A stretch of 64,000 nt of DNA from JAVJUS01 sp040220455 (GTDB lineage Bacteria > Pseudomonadota > Alphaproteobacteria > DSM-16000 > Inquilinaceae), in assembly GCA_040220455.1 (NCBI GenBank), contig JAVJUS010000059.1:52357-116356 (forward strand), written 5' to 3'. The notes under the pieces are model-generated. The model saw nothing but the letters and a program-made list of their open reading frames with translations. It was not told the origin of the DNA and did not search any database. Below, piece by piece: positions 22,264 through 34,979 of this stretch (position 1 is its first letter; every line of letters starts with the position of its first letter). The translations under genes were made by a program, and so were the position numbers.

Positions 22264-23355
22264 ATGAGCGATCCGGTGCGCATCCTGGTCGTCGGCGTCG
22301 GCAACATGGGCCTGTCGCACGCCAAGGCCTATGCCGCCATCGACGGCTTCGAGATCGCAGGGCTGATGAGCCGGACGATGAAGTCCCGCGGCGACCTGCC
22401 GGCCGAGCTCTCCAACGCGCCCCGCTTCGAGGATTTCGACGAGGCACTGCGCGTCGCCAGGCCCGACGCGGTGTCGATCAACACCTACCCGAACACCCAT
22501 GCCGACTATGCGATCCGGGCGATGGAGGCGGGCTGCCACGTCTTCATGGAAAAGCCGATCGCCACGACCCACGAGGACGCGGTCAGGGTCGTCGCCAAGG
22601 CGAAGGAGAAGGACCGCAAGCTGGTCCTGGGCTACATCCTGCGCCACCACCCGAGCTGGGCGAAGCTGGTCGAGGTCGGCCGCACGCTGGGCAAGCCGCT
22701 GGTCATGCGCATGAACCTGAACCAGCAGTCCAGCGGCCCGGCCTGGAACTGGCACAAGAACCTGATGGAATCGCTGACACCGATCGTCGATTGCGGCGTC
22801 CACTACGTCGACATCATGTGCCAGCTCACCGGCGCGAAGCCGGTGCGGGTCCACGGCATCGGCGCCAAGCTCTCGGGCGAGACCAAGGTCGACAACTACG
22901 GCCATCTGCACGTGGTCTTCGACGACGGCTCGGTCGGCTGGTACGAGGCCGGCTGGGGCCCGATGATGAGCGAGGTCGCCTATTTCGTGAAGGACGTGGT
23001 CGGCCCGAAGGGCTGCGTGAACATCGTGGTCAAGCAGGACGGCCAGAGCGAGGCGAAGGCCGACGGCGTCTCCGACAGCGCGGATATCGACCAGCACACC
23101 AAGACCAACGCGCTCAAGGTCCACCACGCCGACATCGACGCGGACAACAACTTCACCCGGCCGGACGACTGGATCGACATGACCGACGAGCCGGACCACC
23201 AGGAGCTGTGCGAGCGCGAGCAGCGCTTCTTCCTGAAGGCGATCCGCGAGGACCTGGACCTGACCGACTGGATGGACGACGCGGTCAACAGCCTGCGCAT
23301 CGTGCTGGCCGCCGACGAGAGCATCCGCACGCGCGAAGTCGTCCACCTGACCTGA
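22264..23355 (+). CDS. Gfo/Idh/MocA family oxidoreductase
   Basis: A 363-aa NAD(P)-dependent enzyme. The ATG at 22264 follows GGGGGAGGGGAAG. The Rossmann motif is VVGVGNMGLSHAKAYA (residues 9-24) and the family signature is MEKPIATT (EKP 96-98). A candidate catalytic His is in DCGVHYVDIM. It heads the operon of the dimethylformamidase-like subunits, with 58 bp to the small subunit gene. That context suggests it processes the amine or carbonyl product of amide hydrolysis, but the family is broad and this is inference. Confidence 0.88.
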   Translation: MSDPVRILVVGVGNMGLSHAKAYAAIDGFEIAGLMSRTMKSRGDLPAELSNAPRFEDFDEALRVARPDAVSINTYPNTHADYAIRAMEAGCHVFMEKPIATTHEDAVRVVAKAKEKDRKLVLGYILRHHPSWAKLVEVGRTLGKPLVMRMNLNQQSSGPAWNWHKNLMESLTPIVDCGVHYVDIMCQLTGAKPVRVHGIGAKLSGETKVDNYGHLHVVFDDGSVGWYEAGWGPMMSEVAYFVKDVVGPKGCVNIVVKQDGQSEAKADGVSDSADIDQHTKTNALKVHHADIDADNNFTRPDDWIDMTDEPDHQELCEREQRFFLKAIREDLDLTDWMDDAVNSLRIVLAADESIRTREVVHLT

Positions 23356-23413
23356 GCCGACCTGGCCCGACCCGCCCTCAACCGATCCGCACCGCAGGCG
23401 AGGCGCCGCCCCC

Positions 23414-23719
23414 ATGGCCTACAAGATCGATCCCCGCCGCGACCGCGAGGTGGTCGACGAGTTCCGCCAGAACCCGATCGGCCACCACAGCCCGAACCTC
23501 CAGCGGGTGCTCAACGCGCTGCGCGGTGGCCCGCTCGAGGGCAAATACGTGCTTGTCTGCACCAAGCCGTTCGAAGAATGGGTGCTGGCGCGCCACAGCG
23601 GCGAGCGCGGCAAGTCGATGGAAATCCTCTGGGACCACCGCTTCTCCAGCAAGGAGGAGGCCGAATGGGCGGTCTTCAAGCTGCGCTGGAAGGAGCATAC
23701 CGGCGAGGACCTGAACTGA
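23414..23719 (+). CDS. N,N-dimethylformamidase small (alpha) subunit-like protein
   Basis: A 101-aa soluble protein without signal peptide or membrane segment, rich in charged and aromatic residues (WVLARHSGERGKSMEILWDH). It lies immediately upstream of a large dimethylformamidase-type subunit, as the small subunit gene does in known DMFase loci. The length is somewhat below the known subunit (about 130 aa). The pairing of genes is the main evidence; I cannot confirm similarity by alignment here. It probably stabilises the large subunit, which carries the iron site. Confidence 0.7.
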   Translation: MAYKIDPRRDREVVDEFRQNPIGHHSPNLQRVLNALRGGPLEGKYVLVCTKPFEEWVLARHSGERGKSMEILWDHRFSSKEEAEWAVFKLRWKEHTGEDLN

Positions 23720-23804
23720 ACGGCCGGGCCGCCCGGCCGCCTCGCCGACACGCCCCATCCTCCCCCGCCGACCCGACCGTCCCGACCCGCGCGGAGCCCC
23801 GAAG

Positions 23805-26084
23805 ATGAAGATCCTGGGATACTGCGACCGGATGAGCGCCGCGCCGGGGGAGACCGTGCGCGTCATGGTGAGCTGCCAGGCCGCGCATTACAGCGCCCGG
23901 CTCGTCCGCGTGATCCATGGCGATGCCAACCCGGCCGGGCCGGGCTTCAAGGTCGAGGCGGTCGCGTCCACCGTCGAGGGCCGGCATCCGGGCCGCGTCC
24001 AGTCGATCGACGCGGGCAGCTACATGCGCGTCGCCGACCATCCGCGCCTAGCCGCGCTCGCCGGGTCCTTCACGATCGCCGCCATGGTCTGGCCGACCAC
24101 GCCGGAGAAGGCGGATCAGACCCTCGTCGCCCGGCTCGACGCCCGGGGTCGGGGCCTGCATCTGGGACTCGACGGGGCCGAGGGGCTCGCCCTGTCCCTG
24201 ACCGGCGCGGGCGGCGCGGTCCGGCTCGCCACCGGGGCCGCGATGCAGCCGCGGCGCTGGTACCTGGTGGCGGCGTCGATCGACACGGAGAGCGGGCACG
24301 CCACCCTGATCCAGCGGCCGCTGGAGAGCTGGCCGGGCGTCGGCGACGCGGCGACCGTGGCCGAGGCGATGGCGCCCCCGGGCCTGCCCGCCGAGGGCGG
24401 CGGCGACCTGACCCTGGCGGGCGCCCCGGTCGTCGACGCCACCGCAGGCGTCGGCCCGGATATCGACCGGCACTTCAACGGCAAGATCGACAGCCCCGCG
24501 CTGCTTGGCCGGGCGCTGACGGAGGTCGAGCTCGACGGTCTGTTCCGCCGCCCGATGCCCGAGGGTCCGCGCCGGGACTTGATCGCGGCCTGGGATTTCT
24601 CGCGCGAGATGACGGGCACCCGCGCCGTCGACATCGGGCCGCACGGCCTGCACGGCACCTTCGTCAACCTGCCGGCCCGGGCGATGAAGGGCTGGAACTG
24701 GAGCGCCGAGACGATCCGCTGGACCGAGCGCCCGGATCTCTACGGCGCCGTCCATTTCCACGACGACGACCTCTATGACGCCGGCTGGCAGCCGGACCTG
24801 GTCTTCGCCCTGCCCGACGACCTCAAGAGCGGCGTCTACGCCGTTCATCTGTCTTGCGGCGACGCGCCGGACGGCACGGAGGAGGACTACGTCACCCTGT
24901 TCGTGCGCCCGCCGCGCGGCGCCGCCGGCCGGACGAAGCGGCCGAAGGTTGCGTTCCTGGCGCCGACGGCGAGCTACCTCGCCTACGCCAACGACCACAA
25001 CCATCTCGACGCCGAGGGCGCGGAGATGCTGTTGGGCCGCATGCTGGTCTACCAGATGGCCGACCTCTATCTACACGAGCACCGCGAGCTCGGGCTCTCG
25101 CTCTACGACTCGCACTCCGACGGCAGCGGCGTGTGCTATTCCTCGGCCTTCCGCCCGATCCTGAACCTGCGCCCGAAATACGCCTCCTGGCTGGGCGCCC
25201 ACGGTTCCGGCCTGTGGCAGTTCAACGCCGACACCCACCTGATCGACTGGCTGGAGCACGAGGGCTTCGACTACGACGTCATCACCGACGAGGACCTGGA
25301 GAAGGAGGGCGTCGGCCTGCTCGAGCCTTACCGGGTCGTGCTCTCCGGCACCCATCCGGAATATCACTCCAAGCCCATGTCGGACGCCGTGCTCGCCTGG
25401 CTCGACCAGGGCGGGCGGCTGATGTATCTGGGCGCCAACGGCTGGTACTGGCGCATCGCCTGGCACCCGACCCTGCCGGGCGTGATCGAGGTGCGCCGGG
25501 CGGAGGACGGCATCCGCACCTGGGCCGCCGAGCCCGGGGAGTACTACCACTCCTTCACCGGCGAATACGGCGGCCTGTGGCGGCGCAACGGCCGGCCGCC
25601 GAACGTGGTGGTCGGCCTCGGCTTCTCCGCCCAGGGCTTCGACCTCTCGTCCTACTACCGGCGGCAGCCCGGCAGCCACGACCCGCGCGTCGCCTTCATC
25701 TTCGACGGCGTCGAAGACGAGATCATCGGCGATTTCGGGCTCGTCGGCGGCGGCGCGGCGGGCCTCGAGCTCGACCGCGCGGACTTCGCGCTGGGCACGC
25801 CGCCCAACCTGCTCGTCCTGGCTTCTTCCGAGAACCACACCGACCTGATCCTGGTGGTCGCCGAGGAGGTGCTGGTGTCGAGCCCCGACCTCACCGGCTC
25901 CCAGAGCGATCTGTGCCGGGCCGATCTCGCCTTCTACGAGACGCCGGCCGGCGGCGCGGTGTTCTCCACCGGCTCGATCGCCTGGTGCGGCAGCCTCAGC
26001 CACGCGGGCTACGACAACAACGTTTCGCGCATCACCGGCAACGTGCTGAGGCGGTTCCTGGAACCGACACCGTTCGCGCCATGA
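23805..26084 (+). CDS. N,N-dimethylformamidase large (beta) subunit-like amidohydrolase
   Basis: A 759-aa protein, matching the roughly 760-aa large subunit of DMFase, which hydrolyses N,N-dimethylformamide to dimethylamine and formate. Residues about 60-250 form a LamG/concanavalin-like domain (SYMRVADHPRLAAL, then HFNGKIDSPALLGRAL). The catalytic part from about 380 holds SGTHPEYHS with H517-P-E519. This matches the His and Glu iron ligands described for DMFase (H519/E521), and Y434 or Y445 could be the Tyr ligand. It starts at ATG 23805 after GGAG and is cytoplasmic, having no signal. With the divergent importer and formamidase genes it suggests a complete route for using an N-alkyl amide. 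The exact substrate is not certain. Confidence 0.85.
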   Translation: MKILGYCDRMSAAPGETVRVMVSCQAAHYSARLVRVIHGDANPAGPGFKVEAVASTVEGRHPGRVQSIDAGSYMRVADHPRLAALAGSFTIAAMVWPTTPEKADQTLVARLDARGRGLHLGLDGAEGLALSLTGAGGAVRLATGAAMQPRRWYLVAASIDTESGHATLIQRPLESWPGVGDAATVAEAMAPPGLPAEGGGDLTLAGAPVVDATAGVGPDIDRHFNGKIDSPALLGRALTEVELDGLFRRPMPEGPRRDLIAAWDFSREMTGTRAVDIGPHGLHGTFVNLPARAMKGWNWSAETIRWTERPDLYGAVHFHDDDLYDAGWQPDLVFALPDDLKSGVYAVHLSCGDAPDGTEEDYVTLFVRPPRGAAGRTKRPKVAFLAPTASYLAYANDHNHLDAEGAEMLLGRMLVYQMADLYLHEHRELGLSLYDSHSDGSGVCYSSAFRPILNLRPKYASWLGAHGSGLWQFNADTHLIDWLEHEGFDYDVITDEDLEKEGVGLLEPYRVVLSGTHPEYHSKPMSDAVLAWLDQGGRLMYLGANGWYWRIAWHPTLPGVIEVRRAEDGIRTWAAEPGEYYHSFTGEYGGLWRRNGRPPNVVVGLGFSAQGFDLSSYYRRQPGSHDPRVAFIFDGVEDEIIGDFGLVGGGAAGLELDRADFALGTPPNLLVLASSENHTDLILVVAEEVLVSSPDLTGSQSDLCRADLAFYETPAGGAVFSTGSIAWCGSLSHAGYDNNVSRITGNVLRRFLEPTPFAP

Positions 26085-26099
26085 CAGGCCGCGAGGCGC

Positions 26100-26903
26100 C
26101 TAGGCGTCTTCGCGCTCGATCGTGATCTCCTCGACCATGACGCCCATGCCGGCGGTCAGGCCGCCGTCGACCACCAGGTTGGCGCCGTTGACGAAGCCGG
26201 CCTCGTCGGAGGCGAGGAAGGCGACCGCCGACGCGATGTCCGTGGGCCGGCCGACGCGGCCGACCGGGTACCAGCGGGCGAGCTTGTCGAAGATCGCCGG
26301 ATCCTTGCGCCTTCGCGCGACCCAGGTCGGCGCCTCGGTCTCCACCGTGCCGGGGCTCACCATGTTGGCGCGGATGCCCTTCGGCCCGTACTCGACCGCC
26401 AGCGCGCGGGTGAAGTTGGCGAGCCCGGCCTTGGCCGCGCTGTAGGCGGGATTGCCAAGATAGACCAGCGCGTTGACCGAGCCGATATTGACCACCGCCC
26501 CGCCGCGCCCCATCGCCGGCAGCGCCGCGCGGCAGAGGGTATAGGGCCCGGTCAGCGTGACCTCGATCTCCTCCCGCCACGCCTCGGGCGGGCATGCCTC
26601 GAGATTGGGGTGGATCGTGAAGGCGGCGTTATTGACCAGGACGTCGAGCCGGCCGAACCGGTCGCGCGCGATGGCGACGGCCTCGGCCGCCGCCTCGCCG
26701 TCGGTCACGCTGCCGGTCAAGCCGCTCGCGCCGCCGCCCCCGGCATCGGCGATATCCGCCGTGGCCGCCTCCAGCGCATCGCCGTCGCGGTCGAACGCGA
26801 CGATCGCCGCGCCCTCGGCCGCGAGGCGCGCGGCGATCGCCCGGCCGATGCCCGAGGCCGCGCCGGTGACGATCGCGACCTTGCCCTCGAAGCGCGCGCT
26901 CAT
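26100..26903 (-). CDS. Short-chain dehydrogenase/reductase
   Basis: A 267-aa classical SDR starting at ATG 26903, which overlaps the upstream stop as TGATG. The cofactor motif is TGAASGIG, the structural motif is LVNNAA, and the catalytic Ser and Tyr-x3-Lys are in NIGSVNALVYLGNPAYSAAK. The C-terminal substrate loop ends with NGANLVVDGGLTAG. It is the last gene of a tightly coupled three-gene operon with an unassigned 404-aa protein and a deacetylase-like amidohydrolase. It is convergent with the DMFase-like gene. Confidence 0.9.
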   Translation of the reverse strand: MSARFEGKVAIVTGAASGIGRAIAARLAAEGAAIVAFDRDGDALEAATADIADAGGGGASGLTGSVTDGEAAAEAVAIARDRFGRLDVLVNNAAFTIHPNLEACPPEAWREEIEVTLTGPYTLCRAALPAMGRGGAVVNIGSVNALVYLGNPAYSAAKAGLANFTRALAVEYGPKGIRANMVSPGTVETEAPTWVARRRKDPAIFDKLARWYPVGRVGRPTDIASAVAFLASDEAGFVNGANLVVDGGLTAGMGVMVEEITIEREDA

Positions 26904-28117
26904 CAGCGGCCTCCCCCGTCCGTGGCCTGCTCGAAGGCGGAGACCGCCCGCGCCATGCGTTCGAGAGCCGGCCGGCGGACATGGCCCCAGTTGTAGAAGG
27001 CGAGCCCCTCGATCCCGCTTTCGGCCAGCATCGCGGCGGCCGCCTCGGTTTCGGCGCCATTGGCGAGATCGGGGTGGTCGGGCCGCAGTATGGCGCGCAG
27101 CCGGGCCGTGTCGCCGGCGCGCCGGCGGACATCCCACAGGTCCCGGGCGACGCCGGCGGCGTCGGGCATGTAGGCCGGGATCTCCAGAGCATCGGCCGCC
27201 CGTGCGAGGCCGGCCAGGTCGCTGCCCTCCAGCCAGCAGGCCGCCGTCGGGCGCTGCACGGTCGGGATGACGACCAGCGACGTCGCCGGCGGCAAAGCCT
27301 GCCGGATCTCGCGCACCAGGTCCGTGACCAGGTCGCGGCGCCAGCGCAGGAAAGCCGTCCAGTCCGGGTCGGCGATCAGGTCGGCGAGGAGCCACTGCAT
27401 CGCCATCGCGTCCGGCACGGCCAGATCGCTGGCCAGGTACCGCTCCAGCGCCCCGCGTGCCTCGGCGGCCAGACGCGCCGCGTCGACCCCGGCCTCGCCC
27501 GCCGCCTCGATCGCGCCCTGGGAGAAATCCAGCGCCAGCAGCCATTTCGACCACGGATCCAGAGGCACCATGGAAAACTCGTGGTGGAAGCCGTGGTCGT
27601 AGGGGAGATATCCGGGCGTCTCCAGGATCACGGCGTCCAGGTCGCGGCCTTCGGCGATGTCGCAGCAAAGCGCCACAACATACTCACGCACCGCCGGAAA
27701 GGCCGGCGAGAGGCTGTAGGGATAGACGTCGCCGAAGGCATTGCGCACGGCGTAGTGCGGATAGCGCGTGCCGAGCGCCGTATTGTGCAGACAGACCGTC
27801 CAGGCGGCCCGCCCCAGGTCCGGTGCCCGATGGGCCAGCGCGTCGAAGGCGTCGAACTCGCCCAGCAGCGGTGCCGGGATCGGCGCGATCTCCCCGTACC
27901 GCTCGGCGCGGGGCGGGACATACAGCGTGCCGTCGGCCGGGAAGTACACCTTGCCGGAGCGGCCGTGCGGGCGCAGGAACTTCCCGGCGTGATAGGCGGC
28001 GGCGACGGTCAGGGTGGTGATGCCGGCGCCCCGCGCCGCCTCGGCGACGGTCTCGACCCCTTCGTCGGCGAGATCCCAGGGGTAGACGTACAGGCCACGA
28101 TAGGGGCGTCCGGTCAT
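26903..28117 (-). CDS. Unassigned 404-aa protein, possible glycoside-hydrolase-like TIM barrel
   Basis: I do not recognise the family with certainty. The protein is soluble, without signal peptide. The opening YRGLYVYPWDLADEGVETV, followed by the strand/helix alternation TLTVAAAYHAGKF, is reminiscent of TIM-barrel glycoside-hydrolase-like proteins. Clusters of Tyr, Asp, His and Glu in ILETPGYLPYDHGFHHEF and the late GLAFYNWGHVRR could line an active site. Translation is coupled on both sides: ATGA with the upstream amidohydrolase and TGATG with the SDR. The three proteins therefore probably form one short pathway. Confidence 0.65.
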   Translation of the reverse strand: MTGRPYRGLYVYPWDLADEGVETVAEAARGAGITTLTVAAAYHAGKFLRPHGRSGKVYFPADGTLYVPPRAERYGEIAPIPAPLLGEFDAFDALAHRAPDLGRAAWTVCLHNTALGTRYPHYAVRNAFGDVYPYSLSPAFPAVREYVVALCCDIAEGRDLDAVILETPGYLPYDHGFHHEFSMVPLDPWSKWLLALDFSQGAIEAAGEAGVDAARLAAEARGALERYLASDLAVPDAMAMQWLLADLIADPDWTAFLRWRRDLVTDLVREIRQALPPATSLVVIPTVQRPTAACWLEGSDLAGLARAADALEIPAYMPDAAGVARDLWDVRRRAGDTARLRAILRPDHPDLANGAETEAAAAMLAESGIEGLAFYNWGHVRRPALERMARAVSAFEQATDGGGR

Positions 28118-29274
28118 CGCGCGGTTTCCTCCGCCGGCGCGGCGTCGTGCCAGATGCCGCCGGCGACGACGCTGAGACGCGGGCGCAGGCGGTGATCGGC
28201 CTCCAGCGTCTCCCCGGCGGCGTCGGTGAAGCACGCGGGGCCCTCGACAAGGTCGAGCACGGTGGCGTCGCCCGGCGTGCCGGGGGCGAGCGTGCCGATC
28301 TCCGGCCGGCCGATCGCGGCAGCCGGTGCCGCCGTCGCGCCCCGCACGACCTCGGCCAGCGGCATGCCCAGCGCCAGGAACTTCGACAGGGTTTCGCAGA
28401 CGTCGTAGGCGGGGCCGTCGGCGCACAGCACATGCGCGTCGGAGCTGATCGTGTCCGGCGCCACGCCGGCGGCCAGCGCGGCCCGGGCCTCGGCGAAGGC
28501 GAAGCCGCCCATGCCGTGGCCAATATCGAAGAGGATGCCGCGCTCACGCGCCGCCAGGATGTCCCGGGCGAGCCGGCCGCGCCCGTCGCTCGGCGCGTTG
28601 GGGAAGGGCCGGAAGCAGTGGGTCAGGATGTCGCCCGGCCGCAGCCGCTCCAGCACGTCGCGGCGCGAGGGCGGCGGGAAGTCGATATGCGCCATGACCG
28701 GCAGGTCGAGCCGGCCGGCGACCTCCAGCGCCAGGTCCAGCGGGGCGAGCCCGCTGTTGCCGCCGGCGACCCGGCCGCAGCGCACCTTGATGCCGACGAC
28801 CAGGTCCCGGTTCGCCTCCGCCAGGCGCAGGCACTCCTTGGCGTCGAGCAGGCGCAGATCCTCGCACTCGCCGACCATGACGGTGCGCGAGAAGCCGAAG
28901 ATCCCGGCATAGGAGATGTTGAGGAAAGCGAGGATGCGCAGCGGCGTCGCCTCGACGATGAAGGCGCGGAAGCCGTCGATCGTGCCGGCGCCCGCGCTGC
29001 CCGCGTCGACGAAGGTGGTCGCGCCGCTGCGCCGGGCGATCGGCTCGGCCGCCACGCTCAGCGAGGTCGCGCCCCAGTAGACATGGGTGTGCAGGTCGAT
29101 CAGCCCGGGCGTCACGATCGCGCCGTCGACCCGGCGCACCGTCTTCGCCGCGTCCGGATCGATCGACGGTTCGACCGCCGCGACCCGGCCGTCGGCGAAC
29201 GCCACGTCGCGCACGGCGTCGAGCCCGGCGGCCGGATCGACCACGTGGCCACCGGCAAGCACCAGATCGTACAC
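28114..29274 (-). CDS. Amidohydrolase/deacetylase-like metallohydrolase (dihydroorotase-type)
   Basis: A 386-aa metal-dependent hydrolase. The metal ligands are seen as D-L-H-T-H (LIDLHTHVYWG), a Lys for carbamylation in VVGIKVRCGR, His in VMAHIDFPPP and ILTHCFRPFP, and the catalytic Asp in ISSDAHVLCADG. The beta-sandwich ends (DLVLAGGHVVDPAAG and, late, GTPGDATVLDL) are complete. The family includes dihydroorotases, amidohydrolases and N-acyl deacetylases, so a cyclic amide or N-acyl substrate is likely. It heads the operon with the 404-aa protein and SDR and is divergent from the pyruvate oxidoreductase gene. Confidence 0.88.
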   Translation of the reverse strand: MYDLVLAGGHVVDPAAGLDAVRDVAFADGRVAAVEPSIDPDAAKTVRRVDGAIVTPGLIDLHTHVYWGATSLSVAAEPIARRSGATTFVDAGSAGAGTIDGFRAFIVEATPLRILAFLNISYAGIFGFSRTVMVGECEDLRLLDAKECLRLAEANRDLVVGIKVRCGRVAGGNSGLAPLDLALEVAGRLDLPVMAHIDFPPPSRRDVLERLRPGDILTHCFRPFPNAPSDGRGRLARDILAARERGILFDIGHGMGGFAFAEARAALAAGVAPDTISSDAHVLCADGPAYDVCETLSKFLALGMPLAEVVRGATAAPAAAIGRPEIGTLAPGTPGDATVLDLVEGPACFTDAAGETLEADHRLRPRLSVVAGGIWHDAAPAEETAR

Positions 29275-29485
29275 CCCCGGTCTCCTCCCCCTCGCGCCGC
29301 CGTGCGGTCCAGCGGTTCTGAGCGCACGATAGCATGAGGGTCGGCGGCCTCGGCCACCGGATTCCGACGCTGCGGCGCCCCCGCTGATTCAGGTCAATGC
29401 CTGCCGGCGCGCCGGCGCGGAAGCTCCGCCCCTCGCCCGCTTTCCCGCGCCGGCGCGTGCCGGCCGTTTCCATCCGAGGACTTCC

Positions 29486-33127
<3,642 letters not shown>

Positions 33128-33143
33128 CGGGGAGCGGCGGATC

Positions 33144-34136
33144 ATGGACCTCTCGACACGCTATTGCGGGCTCGCCCTGCCCCATCCCTTCGTCGCCGGC
33201 GCCAGCCCGCTGTCGGAGACGACCGAGGGCGTCAAGCGTCTGGCCGACGCGGGCGCCGCGGCGGTCGTCCTGCCCTCGCTGTTCGAGGAGGAGGTGCGCG
33301 AGGAGCAGCTCGCCACCGCCGCGGCGTTCGACTTCCCCTCGGAGAGCTTCGGCGAGGCGCTGACCTACCTGCCCGAGCCGCCGGGCATGGCGACCGTCGC
33401 CGAGCGCCACGTCGAGCGCATCGCCGCGGCCAAGGCCGCCGTCGACGTGCCGGTCATCGCCTCGCTCAACGGCACGACGGACGCCGGCTGGCTGGAGCAC
33501 GCCCGGGCGATCGAGGCGGCCGGGGCCGACGCGCTGGAGCTCAACATCTACTTCGTCGCCACCGACCCGGAGGAGCCGGGGTCGGCGGTCGAGGACCGGG
33601 TCGTGGCGGCGGCGGCCCATGTCCGCCGGGCCGTGACGATCCCGGTGGCGGTCAAGCTCTCGCCGTACTTCTCCTCCCTGGCGCACCTGGCCGGGCGGCT
33701 GGAGGCGGCGGGGATCGACGGGCTGGTCCTTTTCAACCGCTTCTTCCAGCCCGATATCGACATCGAGGCGCTGGAGGTGGTGCCGCGGCTGCGCCTGTCC
33801 GATCCGTCGGAGCTGGCGCTGCGGCTCGCCTGGCTGGGTATCCTCTCGGCGCGGCTGCGCACCTCGCTCGCCGTCACCGGCGGGGTGCACACGGTCGACG
33901 ACGCGGTCAAGGCGCTGATGTCCGGCGCCGACGCGGTGCAGACGGTCTCGGCCCTGCTGCGCGCCGGGCCGCACCACCTCTCGGTCCTGCGCGCGGGGCT
34001 CGCGCGCTGGCTGGCCGAGCACGAGTACGACTCGCTCGGGCAGATGAAGGGCTCGATGAACCTGCGCCGGTGCCCGGACCCGGCGGCCTATCAGCGCCAG
34101 AATTACCGCAGGATGCTCCACTCCTGGCGGCCGTGA
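33144..34136 (+). CDS. Dihydroorotate dehydrogenase-like flavoprotein
   Basis: A 330-aa FMN TIM-barrel protein of the dihydroorotate dehydrogenase/PreA superfamily. The ATG at 33144 lies 17 bp after the PFOR stop, with GGGGAG nearby. Recognisable elements are GLALPHPFVAGASPLSE, ALELNIYFVATDPE, VAVKLSPYFSSLA and the phosphate-binding end LAVTGGVHTVDDAVKALMSG. There is no 4Fe-4S ferredoxin extension. Proteins of this type are found next to PFOR genes in other bacteria, where their reaction is not established. A role with reduced ferredoxin, rather than in pyrimidine synthesis, is inferred. Confidence 0.85.
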   Translation: MDLSTRYCGLALPHPFVAGASPLSETTEGVKRLADAGAAAVVLPSLFEEEVREEQLATAAAFDFPSESFGEALTYLPEPPGMATVAERHVERIAAAKAAVDVPVIASLNGTTDAGWLEHARAIEAAGADALELNIYFVATDPEEPGSAVEDRVVAAAAHVRRAVTIPVAVKLSPYFSSLAHLAGRLEAAGIDGLVLFNRFFQPDIDIEALEVVPRLRLSDPSELALRLAWLGILSARLRTSLAVTGGVHTVDDAVKALMSGADAVQTVSALLRAGPHHLSVLRAGLARWLAEHEYDSLGQMKGSMNLRRCPDPAAYQRQNYRRMLHSWRP

Positions 34137-34173
34137 CACCGGCGGCCGCCGCCCCGGTAACGGAGACGCGGCG

Positions 34174-34896
34174 ATGGCGGAGATCCGGATCGGCACCTCG
34201 GGCTGGCAGTACCGGCACTGGGTCGGCCCGGTCTATCCCGAGGGCACGAAGCCGCGCGACATGCTGGCGCGCTACGCCGAGCGGTTCCACACCGTGGAGG
34301 TCGACGGCACCTTCTACAGCCTGCCCTCGGCGGCGACGGTGGAAGGCTGGCGCGACGGCACGCCGGACGACTTCCGCTTCTGCCTGAAGGCGAGCCGCTA
34401 CATCACCCACATGAAGAAGCTGAAGGACCCGGCCGAGAGCGTGGCCCGGTTCCTGGAGACCGTCGCCGTGCTGGGCGACAAGGCGGGGCCGGTGCTGTTC
34501 CAGCTCCCGCCCAACTGGCGGGCGAACCCGGACCGGCTGGCCGGCCTGCTCGACGCCCTGCCGGCGGACTGCCGCGCGGCCGTCGAGTTCCGCGACGAGA
34601 GCTGGTACGCCGACACCGTCCGCGCCCTGCTGCGCGAGGCCGGCGCCACGCTGTGCGTCAGCCATCTGGCCGGGCACCTGTCGCCCGTGGAGGCGACGGC
34701 CGACTTCGCCTATGTCCGCCTCCACGGGCCGGGCGCGGCCTATCAGGGCGCCTACGACGAGGAAACCCTGGCCGGCTGGGCGGAGACCTTCCGCAGATGG
34801 CGCGACGAGGGCCGCGACGTCTTCTGCTTCCTCGACAACGACGAGGCCGGCTACGCCGCCCTGAACGCCGCGCGGCTCCAGGAGCTGGTGGCGTAG
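34174..34896 (+). CDS. DUF72 family TIM-barrel protein
   Basis: A 240-aa member of DUF72 (YecE-like). The family opening is RIGTSGWQYRHWVGPVYPEG, and conserved stretches are FHTVEVDGTFYSLPS, KASRYITHMKKL, VLFQLPPNWR, AAVEFRDESWY and the closing FCFLDNDEAGYAALNA. The biochemical function of the family is unknown. It follows the dihydroorotate-dehydrogenase-like gene by 37 bp and may be cotranscribed. Its TAG stop (34894-34896) is part of the 87-bp palindromic element that starts at 34893. Confidence 0.88.
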   Translation: MAEIRIGTSGWQYRHWVGPVYPEGTKPRDMLARYAERFHTVEVDGTFYSLPSAATVEGWRDGTPDDFRFCLKASRYITHMKKLKDPAESVARFLETVAVLGDKAGPVLFQLPPNWRANPDRLAGLLDALPADCRAAVEFRDESWYADTVRALLREAGATLCVSHLAGHLSPVEATADFAYVRLHGPGAAYQGAYDEETLAGWAETFRRWRDEGRDVFCFLDNDEAGYAALNAARLQELVA

Positions 34897-34979
34897 GTCG
34901 GTCGAGCGAAGCGAGCCCGACGGGCACGGACCCGGCCCACCGCCGGCGACCTGGGCTCGCTGGCGCTCGACGGACCTAC
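34893..34979. repeat. 87-bp REP-like palindromic element, copy 2
   Basis: Begins GTAGGTCGGTCGAGCGAAGC and ends GCTCGACGGACCTAC. It has the same length and layout as the element at 16901-16987 and the same CCCGACGGGC core. It overlaps the stop codon of the DUF72 gene. Confidence 0.8.
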
